Shown piece by piece: positions 1 through 6,557 of a DNA stretch of 10,762 nucleotides (its first letter is position 1; the number at the start of each line of letters is the position of its first letter). Both the position numbers and the translations under genes were made by a program. The notes below the pieces were generated by a model. That model was not told the origin of the DNA and ran no database searches. It saw only the letters and a program-made list of their open reading frames with translations. The stretch comes from Pavlovales sp. CCMP2436 (Eukaryota; Haptophyta; Pavlovophyceae; Pavlovales), in assembly GCA_026770615.1 (NCBI GenBank), contig MU631698.1, positions 102,697 through 113,458 of the forward strand. Reading direction: 5' to 3'.

Positions 1-2
1 CT

Positions 3-245
3 GAGAAGCATGACGTGGCGCTCGTGCAGTATGCGTTGGCCGCTGGCTACCCGCGCCTCTCCGTGACCGGTGGGAAGGGCAAGGTGCTTCTAGAGATCAA
101 CCGCCGGATCACAGAGGGCATGGACGACGCCTTCCTTGGCAATTCGCCGCCCAAAGGGCCGACGATCTTGCTCCGGCTCGATGCGATCCGGGAGATAGGA
201 GTCCGGCAAATAGGAGTTCCCGGTGGTAGAAAACAGAGGTGGTAG
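3..245 (+). CDS. C-terminal end of an unrecognised protein (5' partial)
   Basis: The frame is open from the left edge and stops at TAG 243-245, giving 80 visible residues; the start lies outside the window. The first 60 or so residues have balanced, protein-like composition, including ALVQYALAAGYPRLSV, a glycine-lysine patch TGGKGKV and LLEINRRITEGMDDAFLG. The last 20 or so, after LLRLDAIR, are low in information and sit on short DNA repeats (ataggagt and ggtggtagaaaacaga each occur twice), so the true end of the gene or an exon boundary may be a little earlier. I do not recognise the family. No ATG is visible, so the GTG at position 15 should not be taken as a start. The product could be a cellular or an element-borne protein; nothing nearby decides between them. 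Confidence 0.4.
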   Translation, partial: EKHDVALVQYALAAGYPRLSVTGGKGKVLLEINRRITEGMDDAFLGNSPPKGPTILLRLDAIREIGVRQIGVPGGRKQRW

Positions 246-444
246 AAAACAGAAACCAAAACAGAAAACGTGGCTTTTTGCTTTGGGCTGTTTTTCAAGC
301 CGATTTCGGTATTGCCCACACCGAAGCCGAAACCAATTTTTATTTTGCAAACACTGTCGAGTATACTGTGGGGGGGCACTCTTATTCTTACGCTCTTTTT
401 TACTAACCGGTGCAGTTAATAATTGTATCTGGGCTCGGGCAAGA

Positions 445-544
445 AAACTAGCAGACGTGGAAAAAATTAGCCCCGACACGAGACGTGTCGGTGCAATTTC
501 GGTTAAACTAGCAGACGTGGAGAAAGAATAACCCCGAGACGAAG
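445..544. repeat. 60-bp tandem duplication with a 7-bp hairpin
   Basis: The block starting aaactagcagacgtgg occurs at 445 and again at 505, an offset of 60 bp, followed in both copies by an A-rich stretch and ccccga. The copies diverge after the first 35 to 40 bases. The first copy contains a hairpin at 473-491 (stem ccgacac/gtgtcgg, loop gagac). The rest of 246-642 shows no coding-like frame that I would defend; it contains homopolymer runs and a ttcggt/accgaa inverted pair near 305-325. Confidence 0.7.
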
Positions 545-642
545 ACCGACAAAGAAACTGAAACTCAAAGTCAAGTCCAAGGCAGTTTTTAAGTTCGTCT
601 GTCAGAGTCTGTCTGTCAGTTAGTAAGGCCAACTATCATTAT

Positions 643-1281
643 TCAGTCGTCGTCGAGGACCCGCTGCGCCCCTTGGCGCGGCCTTTGCCTGCAGCCATTG
701 GCATCCGCATCAGCGGCTGGCCCAGAAACAGCGTGCTCGCCTAACAGGTTTCCCGCTCTCCGCAGCTCCTCCTCGTCTGCGTCTGAGTCTGAGCCACTAT
801 CGCGGTGGTGCGACGGAGAGGTATCTTCCTCACTCGTTGCACTCGTTGACGGTGAGGTCTCGCCTGTTGACTTGGACGAAGAAATCGCAGCCACAGAGGA
901 TTCCTGCGCGAGTGCGCGCGCGCGCGCGCGGAGGTGCGGGGGGGGGTGCGCGGTGAGATTCCGGAACGCGCGCGGGTGCGAGGCGCAGTCGGAGTGATCA
1001 CTTCGACGTGGTGGGCCAGTCGGTACGCTAGAAGGTAACGGTACCGAGGTCCGAATCCATACTCCGCCAGGTTTGGATAAGTCGCGAAGGTTGGCATGTA
1101 GGAAAACAGCAACTCCTTCGTTGAAGGCCGCGCTGGACACCAGCTCCTCGCAGCTAATGTGCCCGGGCCATTTCGAGAGTAGGTCCACTTTCCGGCCGAT
1201 CTCCGAGTCGGCGAGTGCCATCAGCTCCTCGTCAGTGAGTGCCCTCAGCTCCTCGTCGGTGAATGCCAACACGGCACTCAT
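643..1281 (-). CDS. Acidic, repeat-containing protein of unknown function
   Basis: The minus frame is open from 1463 to TGA 643-645. I place the start at the first in-frame ATG (1279-1281), giving 212 residues; the open frame upstream consists of SADTV-type pentapeptide repeats and has only a GTG start at 1456-1458. Residues 8-25 hold a duplicated helix TDEELRAL/TDEELMAL. A protein-like segment follows, including KVDLLSKWPGHISCEELV and AAFNEGVAVFLHANLRDL, up to about residue 75. The C-terminal third is rich in Ser, Asp and Glu (SATSEEDTSP, SGSDSDADEEELRRAG) and is probably disordered. The middle, about 940-1085, reads poorly in this frame and better in the next one (see findings). A (CG)n tract at 914-930 and a 9-G run at 938-946 lie inside the coding region. 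No known domain is recognised. A spliced gene or a pseudogene are alternatives. Confidence 0.45.
   Translation of the reverse strand: MSAVLAFTDEELRALTDEELMALADSEIGRKVDLLSKWPGHISCEELVSSAAFNEGVAVFLHANLRDLSKPGGVWIRTSVPLPSSVPTGPPRRSDHSDCASHPRAFRNLTAHPPPHLRARARALAQESSVAAISSSKSTGETSPSTSATSEEDTSPSHHRDSGSDSDADEEELRRAGNLLGEHAVSGPAADADANGCRQRPRQGAQRVLDDD
1211..1258. repeat. 24-bp tandem duplication inside a coding frame
   Basis: Two adjacent 24-bp units, 1211-1234 and 1235-1258, differ at a few bases. On the minus strand they encode the TDEELRAL and TDEELMAL octapeptides of the 643-1281 gene, so the repeat keeps frame. A partial third unit follows at 1259-1267. Confidence 0.7.
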
Positions 1282-1344
1282 CGTGTAGGCACTCAACGTG
1301 TCGGCACTCACCGTGTCACTCACCGTGTCGGCACTCACCGACCA
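1273..1344. repeat. 15-bp tandem repeat encoding an SADTV-type pentapeptide
   Basis: Units beginning ggcactca start at 1273, 1288, 1303 and 1330, with a shortened 12-bp unit (actcaccgtgtc) at 1318-1329. The period is a multiple of three, and the 12-bp unit also preserves frame. On the minus strand they read SADTV, SDTV, SADTL, SAYTM. The array covers the putative start codon, so start position and repeat number may co-vary between strains. Confidence 0.7.
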
Positions 1345-1498
1345 GCTCACCGACAGAGGCAAGTTGCCTGCAAGCACAGGGGATCGTGTGAGGCGGGTTT
1401 GCCGCCGCGTGATTGGTGGGAGACGCGCGGCGGCAGGAGACACTGTACAGGACCGCACCCATCAGTGACCCTTCCTCTTTCACTTTAACTTATTATAA

Positions 1499-1504
1499 TT
1501 TATT
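1499..1504 (-). terminator. Possible polyadenylation signal AATAAA
   Basis: The minus strand reads AATAAA in a short AT-rich patch just downstream of the minus-strand coding stretches that end at 1694 and 1519. Position and strand suit a 3' end signal for that gene. It is a short motif in AT-rich DNA, so chance occurrence is likely enough to keep confidence low. Confidence 0.3.
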
Positions 1505-1518
1505 ACGCTCGAGACCCG

Positions 1519-1731
1519 TCATCGTCGGTTCATAACGACGTCACTCTCACGAGTGAATCCACCGTGGCCGCAAGTACCTCCAGCTGCGCTTGTGCGCTGA
1601 AGGCCCATCACTGACAAAAAATTGTATTGTTGAGTTGCCGAAGGTGCCTGAGTCCTCGCCAAAAATGCCGTCACCGCGTCAGGCCCGCCGGTTTCATTTT
1701 CCATCGTCGTCACCACTGCTGTTCTCATCAC
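1519..1731 (-). CDS. Possible 3' exon of the minus-strand gene at 1694-2683
   Basis: This minus frame is open over about 70 codons and stops at TGA 1519-1521, only 15 bp before an AATAAA on the same strand. Its composition is protein-like (AVTAFLARTQAPSATQQYNF, LSVMGLQRTSAAGG, GFTRESDVVMNRR). It overlaps the last 38 bases of the neighbouring frame that ends at 1694, which finishes in an acidic low-complexity tail. A short intron ending near the CAG before GCACC (minus strand, around 1650) would join the upstream frame to this one. Which of the two ends is real cannot be decided by eye. No family is recognised. Confidence 0.3.
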   Translation of the reverse strand: MMRTAVVTTMENETGGPDAVTAFLARTQAPSATQQYNFLSVMGLQRTSAAGGTCGHGGFTRESDVVMNRR

Positions 1732-2683
1732 TCGATCTCGAGTGTTTGCCGGGTTTGCCTACCCAGTTCGCCAGTGGACTGATTCCCCTTGTGATGAACT
1801 CTGGGATAGACTCGCTCGCGGCTTGAAAGAGAACGTGCAGCGGCAGCGCCGGCAGCAAAACCTGCAGTGTCTGCGACAACAGCGAAACCTCGGCAGCGGG
1901 CGCGTCAGCGGGTGCGTCAGCGGCAGGAGCCGCTGCCACACCGGTTGCCGCGTCCGCCACGGGAGATGGCACCACCAGCTCCTAAATCCCCGCGTCAGCG
2001 GGCGCGTCAGCGGGCGCGTCAGCGGGCGCGTCAGCGGGCGCGTCAGCGGGCGCGTCAGCGGGCGCGTCAGCGGGCGCGTCAGCGGGCGCGTCAGCGGGCG
2101 CATCAGCGGGCGCGTCAGCGGGCGTGTCAGCGGGCGCGGGCACAGGCGCCTAGGCGTGCTCCGCAGCCGCCAGGGCGCGCTCCGCTGCCCGGCGGGCTGA
2201 CCGGCCCGCGCGTGCACCCATGCCGCCCAAGTGGGGCTTACCTCCCACCGCCGCCCCGCGGCGCTTGCCACCCGCCGCCCGCCGCTGCTGCGGCGCGATG
2301 GCAACGCGAGCGGTAAGCACGAACATCACGCGCCCCTCGCTCACGAAGCACGACACGATCTCGAAGTCGGCGCCATCGGGTAGCACCTTCGCCAGATGTG
2401 CGCACAAACCAATTAACCTCGCCATCCAATCGTCGCCCACCGCAGCCACTCCGCACGCGCCCGAGTTCCACTCCCGTGGCGCGCGCTCCTCGACGTACCG
2501 CCCAACGGCGTACGCCCTGCCAAACGGCCCATACCGCGGCTTCACCTGCACGCCATGTCCAGGCTTGCAGAGGCGCAGCGTCGAGACGCAAAGCTCAACC
2601 GCGACCTTGTCGGCCGCGGTCGCGCACGCCGGTGTCGGCGTGCGGCGTGCGGCGTTATCAGCCGCTCTCCTCGGTGTACTCCT
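1694..2683 (-). CDS. Protein with (DAPA)n repeat; frame carries two in-frame TAG codons
   Basis: One minus frame runs from just after TGA 2684-2686 to TGA 1694-1696 (329 codons plus the stop), broken only by TAG at 2150-2152 and 1982-1984. The part before the first TAG is convincingly protein-like: KVAVELCVSTLRLCKPGHGV, VKPRYGPFGRAYAVGRYVEE, WMARLIGLCAHLAKVLPDGA, FEIVSCFVSEGRVMFVLTAR. A basic segment and an Ala-rich helix ending AERALAAAEHA follow. Between the TAGs the frame encodes (DAPA)n from the 12-bp minisatellite; after the second TAG it returns to degenerate DAPA units, a hydrophobic stretch (LLSQTLQVLLPALPLHVLF) and an acidic end. No ATG lies upstream of 2425, so an upstream exon is needed. 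A GT donor-like gtaagc at 2236-2241 exists, but the simplest intron from it to 1982 breaks the frame. Family unknown; it may be a spliced gene, a decaying gene, or a gene using TAG as a sense codon. Confidence 0.45.
1991..2134. repeat. 12-bp minisatellite, 12 units
   Basis: Twelve contiguous copies of cgcgtcagcggg. Ten are identical; the units at 2099 (cgcatc...) and 2123 (cgtgtc...) each have one change, both at a CpG and both of the deamination type. Degenerate relatives occur at about 1898-1925 on the far side of the TAG at 1982. On the minus strand one frame reads DAPA, a second reads TRPL, and the third contains a TGA in every unit. All plus frames are open too, so long plus ORFs across it are not evidence of genes. 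Confidence 0.95.
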
Positions 2684-3070
2684 TCACCCGCCCTCCTCGG
2701 GAGCGACGTTACCGCCGCGCCTCCAAGAGCCCTCGCCGCCGAGCGGCGGCGACGAGTTCGGTATCGCAGCCGAGTTAAGATAACAGCAGCAAGTCCTGCT
2801 GAAGCTGACGATATCGATCCTAAAAATAAAACTGCTTGGCAGTTACGCAGCAAAACCCGTCGTCTATTAGTTTGCCGCGGTCTGGTGGGGACAACCAAGT
2901 GGCCGACACTTGCAGGTCTCAGGTTCGAATCGGGCAAAAATCGAATTTGTATAAGGGGCTCTCTGAGTAACCAGGCTCAGGGGGGGGCGGTATAGATCTG
3001 TGTGCTCGGGGATGGTCCTGGACTCACGTCCGGGAGACCTCTTTCGGGGACAGACGCCCTAACTAGAAAT

Positions 3071-3086
3071 CCTTCCTTTTTTACAG
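3071..3086 (+). other. Putative 3' splice acceptor
   Basis: The run ccttccttttttacag is a textbook pyrimidine tract plus CAG. It lies directly before the proline-rich open frame of the two-module membrane protein, and the same frame has a TAG at 3064-3066 just upstream, inside the presumed intron. A donor that keeps phase would be the GT at 2923-2924 (CAG before GTTCGA), which would attach the open frame around 2790-2922, but this is not established. Confidence 0.5.
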
Positions 3087-3951
3087 GAGTCAGCCAGCCA
3101 CCGCCCCGCCTAGCCCGCCGCCGCGCAACCCGCCACCGCCGAGTCCGCCACCTAGTCGCAGCCGCACAGCCCGCCACCGCCGAGTCCACCACCCAGCCCA
3201 TCGCGCAATGATTGCGTTGCATAAGCGCCTGTTGTCGGAGTCGAAGTCTCACTCAACGGCACTGAGGACAGCAATCTCGGTAATTGCATTGAACATCCGC
3301 GCAAATGACGAGGACACCCGAGCATTCGACGAGGAGCAGCTTCGGGAAAGCAAGATACAGTTTCGGCTACGGGAGCTGAAATATGCGACAGAGGTGCGCG
3401 ACGCATGCATCGACCGCTTCGCAATCGAGGTTGTCGTCTGTCTCCTTGCCTTCTTAGTCGCTGCGAAGCAGATTGATCCCATTTTCCAGCTCTCCGCCAT
3501 CCCATTGGTGATTACTTTCGCACTTTATCGACGGAAACTGTAGCGGAAGTTGGCCGCCGCCGGCCAGCCCGCCACCGGCCAGCCCCCCACCGGCCCCACC
3601 ACCGGCCGGCCCTCCGCAATAGTCGAGCTTCGTGACCTTTGCCTGGACGGATGCGCAGTCGAAGTTGCCGTTTGCGTATTGACATCGCTCGTATCTTCGA
3701 AACAAATCGATCCCTTCTGGCAGCTTGCCGTGATTCCGAACATGATTCTGTGCGCGCTTTACCGACGAAGGCTGCAGAGGTTGCAGGAGCAGCGGCCAAG
3801 GCAGCATGAGCAGGGCGCAGCAGTCACATCTACTACTGACTATAATTCTAATTCCGCTAATTTACCAGTCAAACCGTCCGATCATTGCAAAAGTGACTTC
3901 GTTATACGCGCGTCGCCGACAGCGCAAAATTTGAAATTTACATACAATTAG
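3087..3951 (+). CDS. Proline-rich protein with two copies of a two-helix membrane module; in-frame TAG between them
   Basis: A single plus frame runs from the acceptor at 3086 to TAG 3949-3951, interrupted only by TAG 3541-3543. It starts with a proline-rich linker (QPATAPPSPPP, then NPPPPSPPP) and then the first possible Met at 3208-3210. A charged, probably coiled-coil helix follows (RAFDEEQLRESKIQFRLREL). Module 1 has two hydrophobic segments, EVVVCLLAFLVA and FQLSAIPLVITFALYR. After the TAG comes a second proline-rich linker (GQPATGQPPTGPTTGRP) and module 2 with EVAVCVLTSLVSSKQIDP and QLAVIPNMILCALYRRRL, then a polar tail. The modules share the pattern EVxVCxLxxLVxxKQIDP, QLxxIP and ALYRR-K/R-L but differ widely in DNA, which points to an old duplication kept under protein-level constraint. 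The membrane hairpin is inferred from hydrophobicity. Family unknown. It may be two genes, one gene broken by nonsense mutation, or one with TAG read as an amino acid. Confidence 0.5.
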
Positions 3952-4140
3952 GAGCGTTTCAATTTTAAAAAATAATAACAGCGCGCGCTCGTTCCGACAA
4001 AGCGCTCCAACCCCATGCTCCCCCCCCGCACCACCACCACCGGCATGACTCCGCATATTCCCGAATAGAGAAGGTTCATAGCAAGCCTCTGCACCAATCG
4101 GACCCTCTTTAGACCTCTCTCTGCCCCAGATATGGATCAA
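3952..4140. other. Spacer, no gene seen
   Basis: It begins with an A-rich stretch (aaaaaataataac near 3967-3979) that could belong to the 3' untranslated region of the preceding gene, then a GC-rich block with C8 and (CAC)n runs. The minus-strand open frame here is glycine-rich because of those runs and is not credible as a gene. Confidence 0.4.
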
Positions 4141-4790
4141 ATACTACGCCTGCAAAAAGATACTATGCAAACACCGAACAAAACGAAGAGACAAACCCAC
4201 TCTAACATCTCCAAAAATAGCACGCCACCTCGCCCCCAACCCATTTGAAGTGGTGAAAAATACCACACACAACCAAGACACAACCTCCAAATCGACATAA
4301 AAACCAATCATAATTCAACAAAACAAATCAAATCATTTTTATTCACATCAGGATCAACTCCCTCAAAATTACGAAACTCCCAACATATTACCTTCAAATA
4401 TGAACCCAACATACCGCCACAACACCACATTCACAACCATTTTTTAAAATATTTTATACACTCCGCTTATAGCCCGATCAAACCCTCTGCTTATAGCCCG
4501 ATCAAATCGCACCCTAGTGCACGCACTCGTCCACTACTCTTCAAGCACTACACACCCACAGAAAGCCCCCAAAACGACAGGAAAAGTACTTATATACCAA
4601 AACCAAAATCACAACAAATATTAAGTACGCCCAATATAAACACCAGAACGACACAACCACCACTCGCCCTACAGTACCACTCCCAAAAGACAGCTTGACG
4701 ATTTCTATACGAATCGAAAGCAAATCTCAACTTCTTAGTCCGAACGCAATCTAAGAAACAAACACCGACTAACCTCTCTTTTATATTACT
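4141..4790. other. Strand-asymmetric A+C-rich tract
   Basis: Counting by hand over 4141-4680 (540 bases) gives 175 C against 47 G on the plus strand, and A clearly exceeds T. The asymmetry fades into ordinary composition near 4790-4800. The plus strand has no useful open frame. The minus strand is G+T rich and gives short hydrophobic frames (for example 4541-4723), which is what GT-rich codons produce by themselves. The tract contains a 24-bp-spaced direct repeat at 4465-4506. It could be an organelle-derived insertion, a non-coding transcript or a satellite remnant. Confidence 0.55.
4465..4506. repeat. 18-bp direct repeat, 24 bp apart
   Basis: The sequence gcttatagcccgatcaaa occurs identically at 4465-4482 and 4489-4506, separated by the six bases ccctct. 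It lies within the strand-asymmetric tract. Confidence 0.85.
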
Positions 4791-4897
4791 GATAGGGATT
4801 CAAGCTGGCGTCTGACTGTTCTGAATGTTGTGCTGGTCTGAGCGCTGCGTCGCCCATCGTAACTGTGCATATCGTTTTGAAATTTGAGCCTGCTTAC

Positions 4898-5104
4898 GTT
4901 GGCCGGCCCGACACCAGCCGGGGCCCGCCGGGCGTCCTCTGATTCTGTGCAGATTTGCTGTCCTGCCTGGCATCTCTTGCCGCCATTTTATTTGTCGCCA
5001 TCTGAAGCTGAGCAGATCTGACGAGCGGCTGATTGCTGGCCCGCTTGGCCTTGGCCACCATTTTCGCCCGCTGCGCCAACCGCTTGCGAACGGCCGCTCG
5101 GTCC
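4898..5104 (-). CDS. Exon-like segment: basic Ala/Lys/Gln-rich helix
   Basis: On the minus strand the segment is preceded by a good acceptor (gtttcaaatttcag, ending at 5105) and followed by a donor-like GTAAGC at 4892-4897. It is 207 bp, a multiple of three, and symmetrical in phase (one base, 68 codons, two bases). It encodes a basic, helix-prone peptide: RAAVRKRLAQRAKMVAKAKR, ASNQPLVRSAQLQMATNKMA, ARDARQDSKSAQNQ, then PGGPRLVSGRP. Read on without splicing, the frame stops at TAA 4894-4896, which includes bases of the donor itself. No family is recognised; the composition would suit a nucleic-acid-binding or coiled-coil region. A second exon-like stretch on the same strand lies at 5125-5187. 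Confidence 0.35.
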
Positions 5105-5124
5105 CTGAAATTTGAAACGAATCA

Positions 5125-5187
5125 TTAATCAGGCGTGTTGGCAGCATGAAGCTCTCTGACCCAGTACTCTTGCAAAGTGCTCAGCTT
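5125..5187 (-). CDS. Short exon-like segment ending in TAA
   Basis: Minus-strand frame KLSTLQEYWVRELHAANTPD followed by TAA at 5125-5127 (and TGA next to it). An AG preceded by actaat sits at 5188-5189 and would serve as acceptor. The peptide is protein-like in composition, but it is only 20 residues and has no clear donor linking it to the exon-like segment at 4898-5104. It may be the end of a gene or a remnant. Function unknown. Confidence 0.2.
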   Translation of the reverse strand, partial: KLSTLQEYWVRELHAANTPD

Positions 5188-5294
5188 CTTATACAGATTA
5201 GTTTTAATAGTAAGTGCATTTTATACCTGCGCACTTGCCTGGCCAAATATTGAGATTTATGTTATGTTATGTTATGATGCCCCTTCTACCCCCT

Positions 5295-5642
5295 GGGGCG
5301 CAGTCTCTGCGTCCAGGATGCCCCGGGTGTCAGCGTCTGAGCGTCACTGTGTTGAGCTTTAGCGCCGAGATTTACATTAAGTAGAACTAGCTGATAACTT
5401 GCCGCTATTGATATTCATATATTAATGTAGGGGGGTTTGCGCTGTCGGTACGTTTCGAGTTCAAGTCAGGGGCGCAGTCTCTGCATCCAGGATGCCCCGG
5501 GTGTCAGCGTCTGAGCGTCACTGTGTTGAGCTTTAGCGCCGAGATTCATATGAAGTAGAACTAGCTGATAACTTGCCGCTATTGATATTCATATATGAAT
5601 GTAGGGGGGTTTGGGCTGGCGGTACGTTTCAAGTTCAAGTCA
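5295..5642. repeat. 174-bp direct tandem duplication in the left arm
   Basis: The unit starting ggggcgcagtctctgc occurs at 5295-5468 and 5469-5642, with about ten differences by eye. Junctions are clean and no spacer separates the copies. Each unit contains the block gccccgggtgtcagcgtctg and the G6 run. The near-identity implies a recent duplication, later than the divergence of the two inverted arms. Confidence 0.85.
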
Positions 5643-5654
5643 GGCTGTTCTTAG

Positions 5655-5879
5655 CGCTCCGACGCAGGCTCCTACGCGCTACGCCGAAGTGGGGAGCTGC
5701 TAGAAGTGGTGGATGACGAGGAAGCCGAAAACAAAGCGCTGGCGTCGCTGCGCAACGCGGGGCCGCCCGACAGTGCGCGAGCAAGCGAGTCCATTGGTGA
5801 CCACACCGTCGGTCGAGAACTCGTTTGCGCGTGCAGGGTGCGGGCCGCAGCGCGGGGGCGCGTTGGAAGGACTGGTTGA
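5655..5879 (+). CDS. Coding-like fragment inside the inverted-repeat element
   Basis: After a possible acceptor (ctgttcttag, ending 5654) a plus frame is open for 74 codons to TGA 5877-5879. Its composition is protein-like: RSGELLEVVDDEEAENKALA, SLRNAGPPDSARASES, then GDHTVGRELVCACRVRAAAR. There is no ATG, so it would be an internal exon or a fragment. Its last third is related to the downstream 180-bp repeats in the same frame: GRELVCACRVRAAARGR here matches CRELVRARMAQATARRR in the first unit. I do not recognise the protein. It may be a captured gene fragment or the remnant of an element-encoded gene. Confidence 0.35.
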   Translation, partial: RSDAGSYALRRSGELLEVVDDEEAENKALASLRNAGPPDSARASESIGDHTVGRELVCACRVRAAARGRVGRTG

Positions 5880-6294
5880 AGAATGAGCCGAAGGAGCCGA
5901 GACGTCGAGCGCGAGCGAGTCCACTTGATGGCGGGTTTGGGTTTTGAATGCCGTGAACTTGTTCGCGCGCGCATGGCGCAAGCAACCGCGCGGAGGCGCG
6001 GTGGATGAGATAATAGATGTAGCGCTGCAGCGCGGGGGTGCGTTGGAAGGACTGGTTGAAGAATGAGCCGAAGGAGCCGAGACGTCGAGCGCGAGCGAGT
6101 CCACTTGATGGCGGTTTTGGGTTTTGAATGCCGTGAACTTGTTCGCGCGCGCTTGGCGCGAGCAACCGCGCAGAGGCGCGGTGGATGAGATAATAGATGT
6201 AGCGCTGCAGCGCGGGGGTGCGTTGGAAGGACTGGTTGAAGAATGAGCCGAAGGAGCCGAGACGTCGAGCGCGAGCGAGTCCACTTGATGGCGG
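5847..6294. repeat. 180-bp tandem repeat, 2.5 copies plus a degenerate one
   Basis: Units start at 5847, 6027 and 6207 with an exact 180-bp period; the third ends at 6294 after about half a unit. Copies differ at very few positions. A degenerate relative precedes them at about 5780-5846 (shared agcgagtcca and gaact-gtt-gcgcg blocks). The period equals 60 codons, and two minus frames stay open through all copies, whereas the plus frame related to the 5655 fragment meets a TGA twice per unit. No independent sign shows that any frame is translated. Confidence 0.9.
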
Positions 6295-6557
6295 ATCATA
6301 TATATATTTCTATATGTCAGCTTGACTTGAACTTGACACACCACCAGCCAGAACCCCCCTTCCATGAATAGAAGCACCTCACAATAAACATATATCTAAC
6401 GCAACAAGAACTGACATAATCAACAGAGTGACACTCAGACGCTGACACCCGGGGCCACCTGGACGCAGAAACTGCGCTCCAGGCGGTAGAAGTGGCATCA
6501 AAACAAAACATAACATGAATCTCAATAACTGACATAACAATAACTAACAAACCTGAG

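Larger units (their letters stand above)
5248..6527. mobile_element. Inverted-repeat (foldback-like) element
   Basis: A left arm (5248-5648, plus) and a right arm (6316-6527, reverse complement) share an outer start tattgag, a (ttatg)n-like stretch, the block gcgcag-t-tctgcgtccagg, ccccgggtgtcagcgtctga, a G6 run, and an inner end caagttcaagtca. By eye the outer 110 bp are more than 80% identical and the middle is more diverged. The left arm is longer because it holds two copies of a 174-bp unit that the right arm has once. The core (5649-6315) holds a coding-like fragment and 180-bp tandem repeats. No transposase and no clear target-site duplication are visible, so this is either a non-autonomous foldback-type transposon or an inverted segmental duplication. 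Confidence 0.5.

Noticed and set aside
1742..2316. Long ORFs in the other frames over the minisatellite (plus VSGR and RQRA repeats, minus TRPL repeats)
   Set aside because: They exist because the 12-bp unit has no stop in those frames; flanking sequence in them is Arg/Cys/Trp-rich and not protein-like.
2871..2942. tRNA-like or SINE-like segment with a B-box-like ggttcgaatcg and a hairpin caagtg-gccga-cacttg at 2896-2912
   Set aside because: The T-stem does not pair, the A-box match is weak and only about 20 bp from the B box, and no full cloverleaf can be drawn.
2220..2995. Several plus-strand ORFs opposite the 1694-2683 gene, including 2555-2995 with an ATG
   Set aside because: Mostly Arg/Pro/Ala-rich shadows of the minus frame. 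The stretch around 2790-2890 (PAEADDIDPKNKTAWQLRSK) could be a real exon joined to 3087, but evidence is too thin for a feature.
4541..4723. 60-residue hydrophobic minus ORF, membrane-protein-like
   Set aside because: G+T-rich DNA gives Val/Phe/Leu/Trp-rich translations automatically; there is no other support.
5295..6294. CRISPR-like array
   Set aside because: The 174- and 180-bp units are directly adjacent without unique spacers, there are no cas genes, and the context is eukaryotic.
5635..6377. Minus ORFs of 176 and 225 codons across the 180-bp repeats
   Set aside because: Their length comes from a period that is a multiple of three; two minus frames are open at once and neither has independent support.
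5177..6550. Short ORFs with a shared peptide (PRVSASE motif) on plus at 5177-5362 and minus at 6317-6550
   Set aside because: The similarity follows from the inverted DNA arms; substitutions between arms do not favour synonymous sites.
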